Positions 42,451 to 42,754 of a DNA stretch of 42,754 bases are shown here, piece after piece (the stretch's first letter is position 1; every line of letters starts with the position of its first letter). Source of the DNA: Actinomycetota bacterium (GTDB lineage: Bacteria; Actinomycetota; Acidimicrobiia; Acidimicrobiales; Ilumatobacteraceae); assembly GCA_009702045.1 (NCBI GenBank), contig WLIV01000029.1, forward strand, positions 1 through 42,754. Reading direction: 5' to 3'. The position numbers and the translations under genes were made by a program. Under the pieces are notes generated by a model. It was not told where the DNA came from. It did no database searches and saw only the letters and a program-made list of their open reading frames with translations.

Positions 42451-42754
42451 TCAGACAGCGGTGCGACGACTCGCCACCAGCACGACAGTTCCCAGTCCGA
42501 GCAGCAGCCCGCCGAGCGTCAGCAACATCGGCGAGCCGTTCGAGCCGGTGGAGGGCAACACTGCTTCCGACTGCACTTCAGTGGTGGTTGTGGGGTTCGG
42601 CCCTTCGCTGGCGACGCTCGTCGTGGTCGCCGCCTCGGTCGTCGTGGTCGCCGCCTCGGTCGTCGTGGTCGCCGCCTCGGTCGTCGTGGTCGCCGCCTCG
42701 GTCGTCGTGGTCGCCGCCTCGGTCGTCGTGGTCGCCGCCTCGGTCGTCGTGGTC
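42451..42754 (-). CDS. LPSTG-anchored surface protein 3 (5' end outside window)
   Basis: The C-terminal about 100 residues are present: a stalk of TTTTEAA repeats, TTSVASEGPNPTTTTEVQSE, then AVLPSTGSNGSPMLL, a hydrophobic helix (LTLGGLLLGLGTVVLVA) and SRRTAV before the TGA at 42451-42453. The order and residues match surface proteins 1 and 2, so at least three tandem paralogues exist. The N-terminal part and any Cys repeats lie beyond the window. Confidence 0.85.
   Translation of the reverse strand, partial: TTTTEAATTTTEAATTTTEAATTTTEAATTTTEAATTTTEAATTTSVASEGPNPTTTTEVQSEAVLPSTGSNGSPMLLTLGGLLLGLGTVVLVASRRTAV
42618..42754. repeat. 21-bp tandem repeat (TTTTEAA stalk) in surface protein 3
   Basis: CTCGGTCGTCGTGGTCGCCG plus C repeats with a 21-bp period: five full copies (42634-42738), a partial one before and one cut by the window end. 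Copies are identical. The repeat keeps frame. Confidence 0.95.

Noticed and set aside
40814-42754. Possible CRISPR array because of regular direct repeats
   Set aside because: Repeats are contiguous, have no unique spacers, are multiples of three and translate into protein repeats; no cas genes are present.

Overview
The window is 42.8 kb of GC-rich, gene-dense bacterial chromosome. Several features point to an actinobacterium: a DUF222/HNH endonuclease gene, the tRNA-Thr, tRNA-Met, rpmG, tRNA-Trp, secE, nusG order, a NusG with a long acidic N-terminus, many GTG/TTG starts, and sortase-type LPSTG surface proteins with long Thr-rich stalks. The protein style (for example L33 with a degenerate second zinc half-site, and TTTEAP/TTTTEAA stalks) fits the class Acidimicrobiia best. 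That placement is inference from sequence style, not from a tree.

Layout. 1-188 is the tail of an ISL3-type transposase. 216-7470 holds a flavodoxin-like protein, a small membrane protein, a PcrA/UvrD helicase, a CLC-type (probably fluoride/proton) antiporter, a RelE/YefM toxin-antitoxin pair, a beta-class DNA methyltransferase and a short-chain dehydrogenase. 7567-13836 holds a FadH/OYE-type flavo-iron-sulfur oxidoreductase, purE-purK, a TetR regulator with a DHA2 drug exporter, and an acetyltransferase.

13890-31563 is the core of the window, almost all on the minus strand. In transcription order it runs tRNA-Thr, tRNA-Met, tuf, rpmG, tRNA-Trp, secE, nusG, rplK, rplA, [insert], rplJ, rplL, rpoB, rpoC, [insert], rpsL, rpsG. 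The first insert (24.75-27.44 kb) carries an alpha-carbonic anhydrase lipoprotein, a DUF222/HNH gene and MazEF. The second (14.89-15.52 kb) is a Phd/VapC pair on the opposite strand. fusA is absent after rpsG, and tuf sits at the secE locus.

31662-42754 holds an acetyltransferase, an Uup-like ABC-F ATPase, tRNA-Tyr, a YajQ-family protein, a membrane-anchored pentapeptide-repeat protein with a modular super-repeat, a membrane protein that looks like an inactivated metalloprotease coupled to acetyl-CoA synthetase, and at least three paralogous Cys-containing LPSTG surface proteins, the last cut by the window edge.

Two patterns cross the window. First, many genes that begin transcription units have a TAnnnT -10 hexamer ending 6-7 nt before the start codon, which predicts leaderless mRNAs; the ribosomal/RNA polymerase and surface-protein genes instead have leaders and Shine-Dalgarno sequences. 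Second, rpoB has a clear promoter (TTGACG-17-TAGGCT) followed by a 24-codon leader ORF that repeats 15 nt of rpoB's own first codons and ends 3 nt before the rpoB start.
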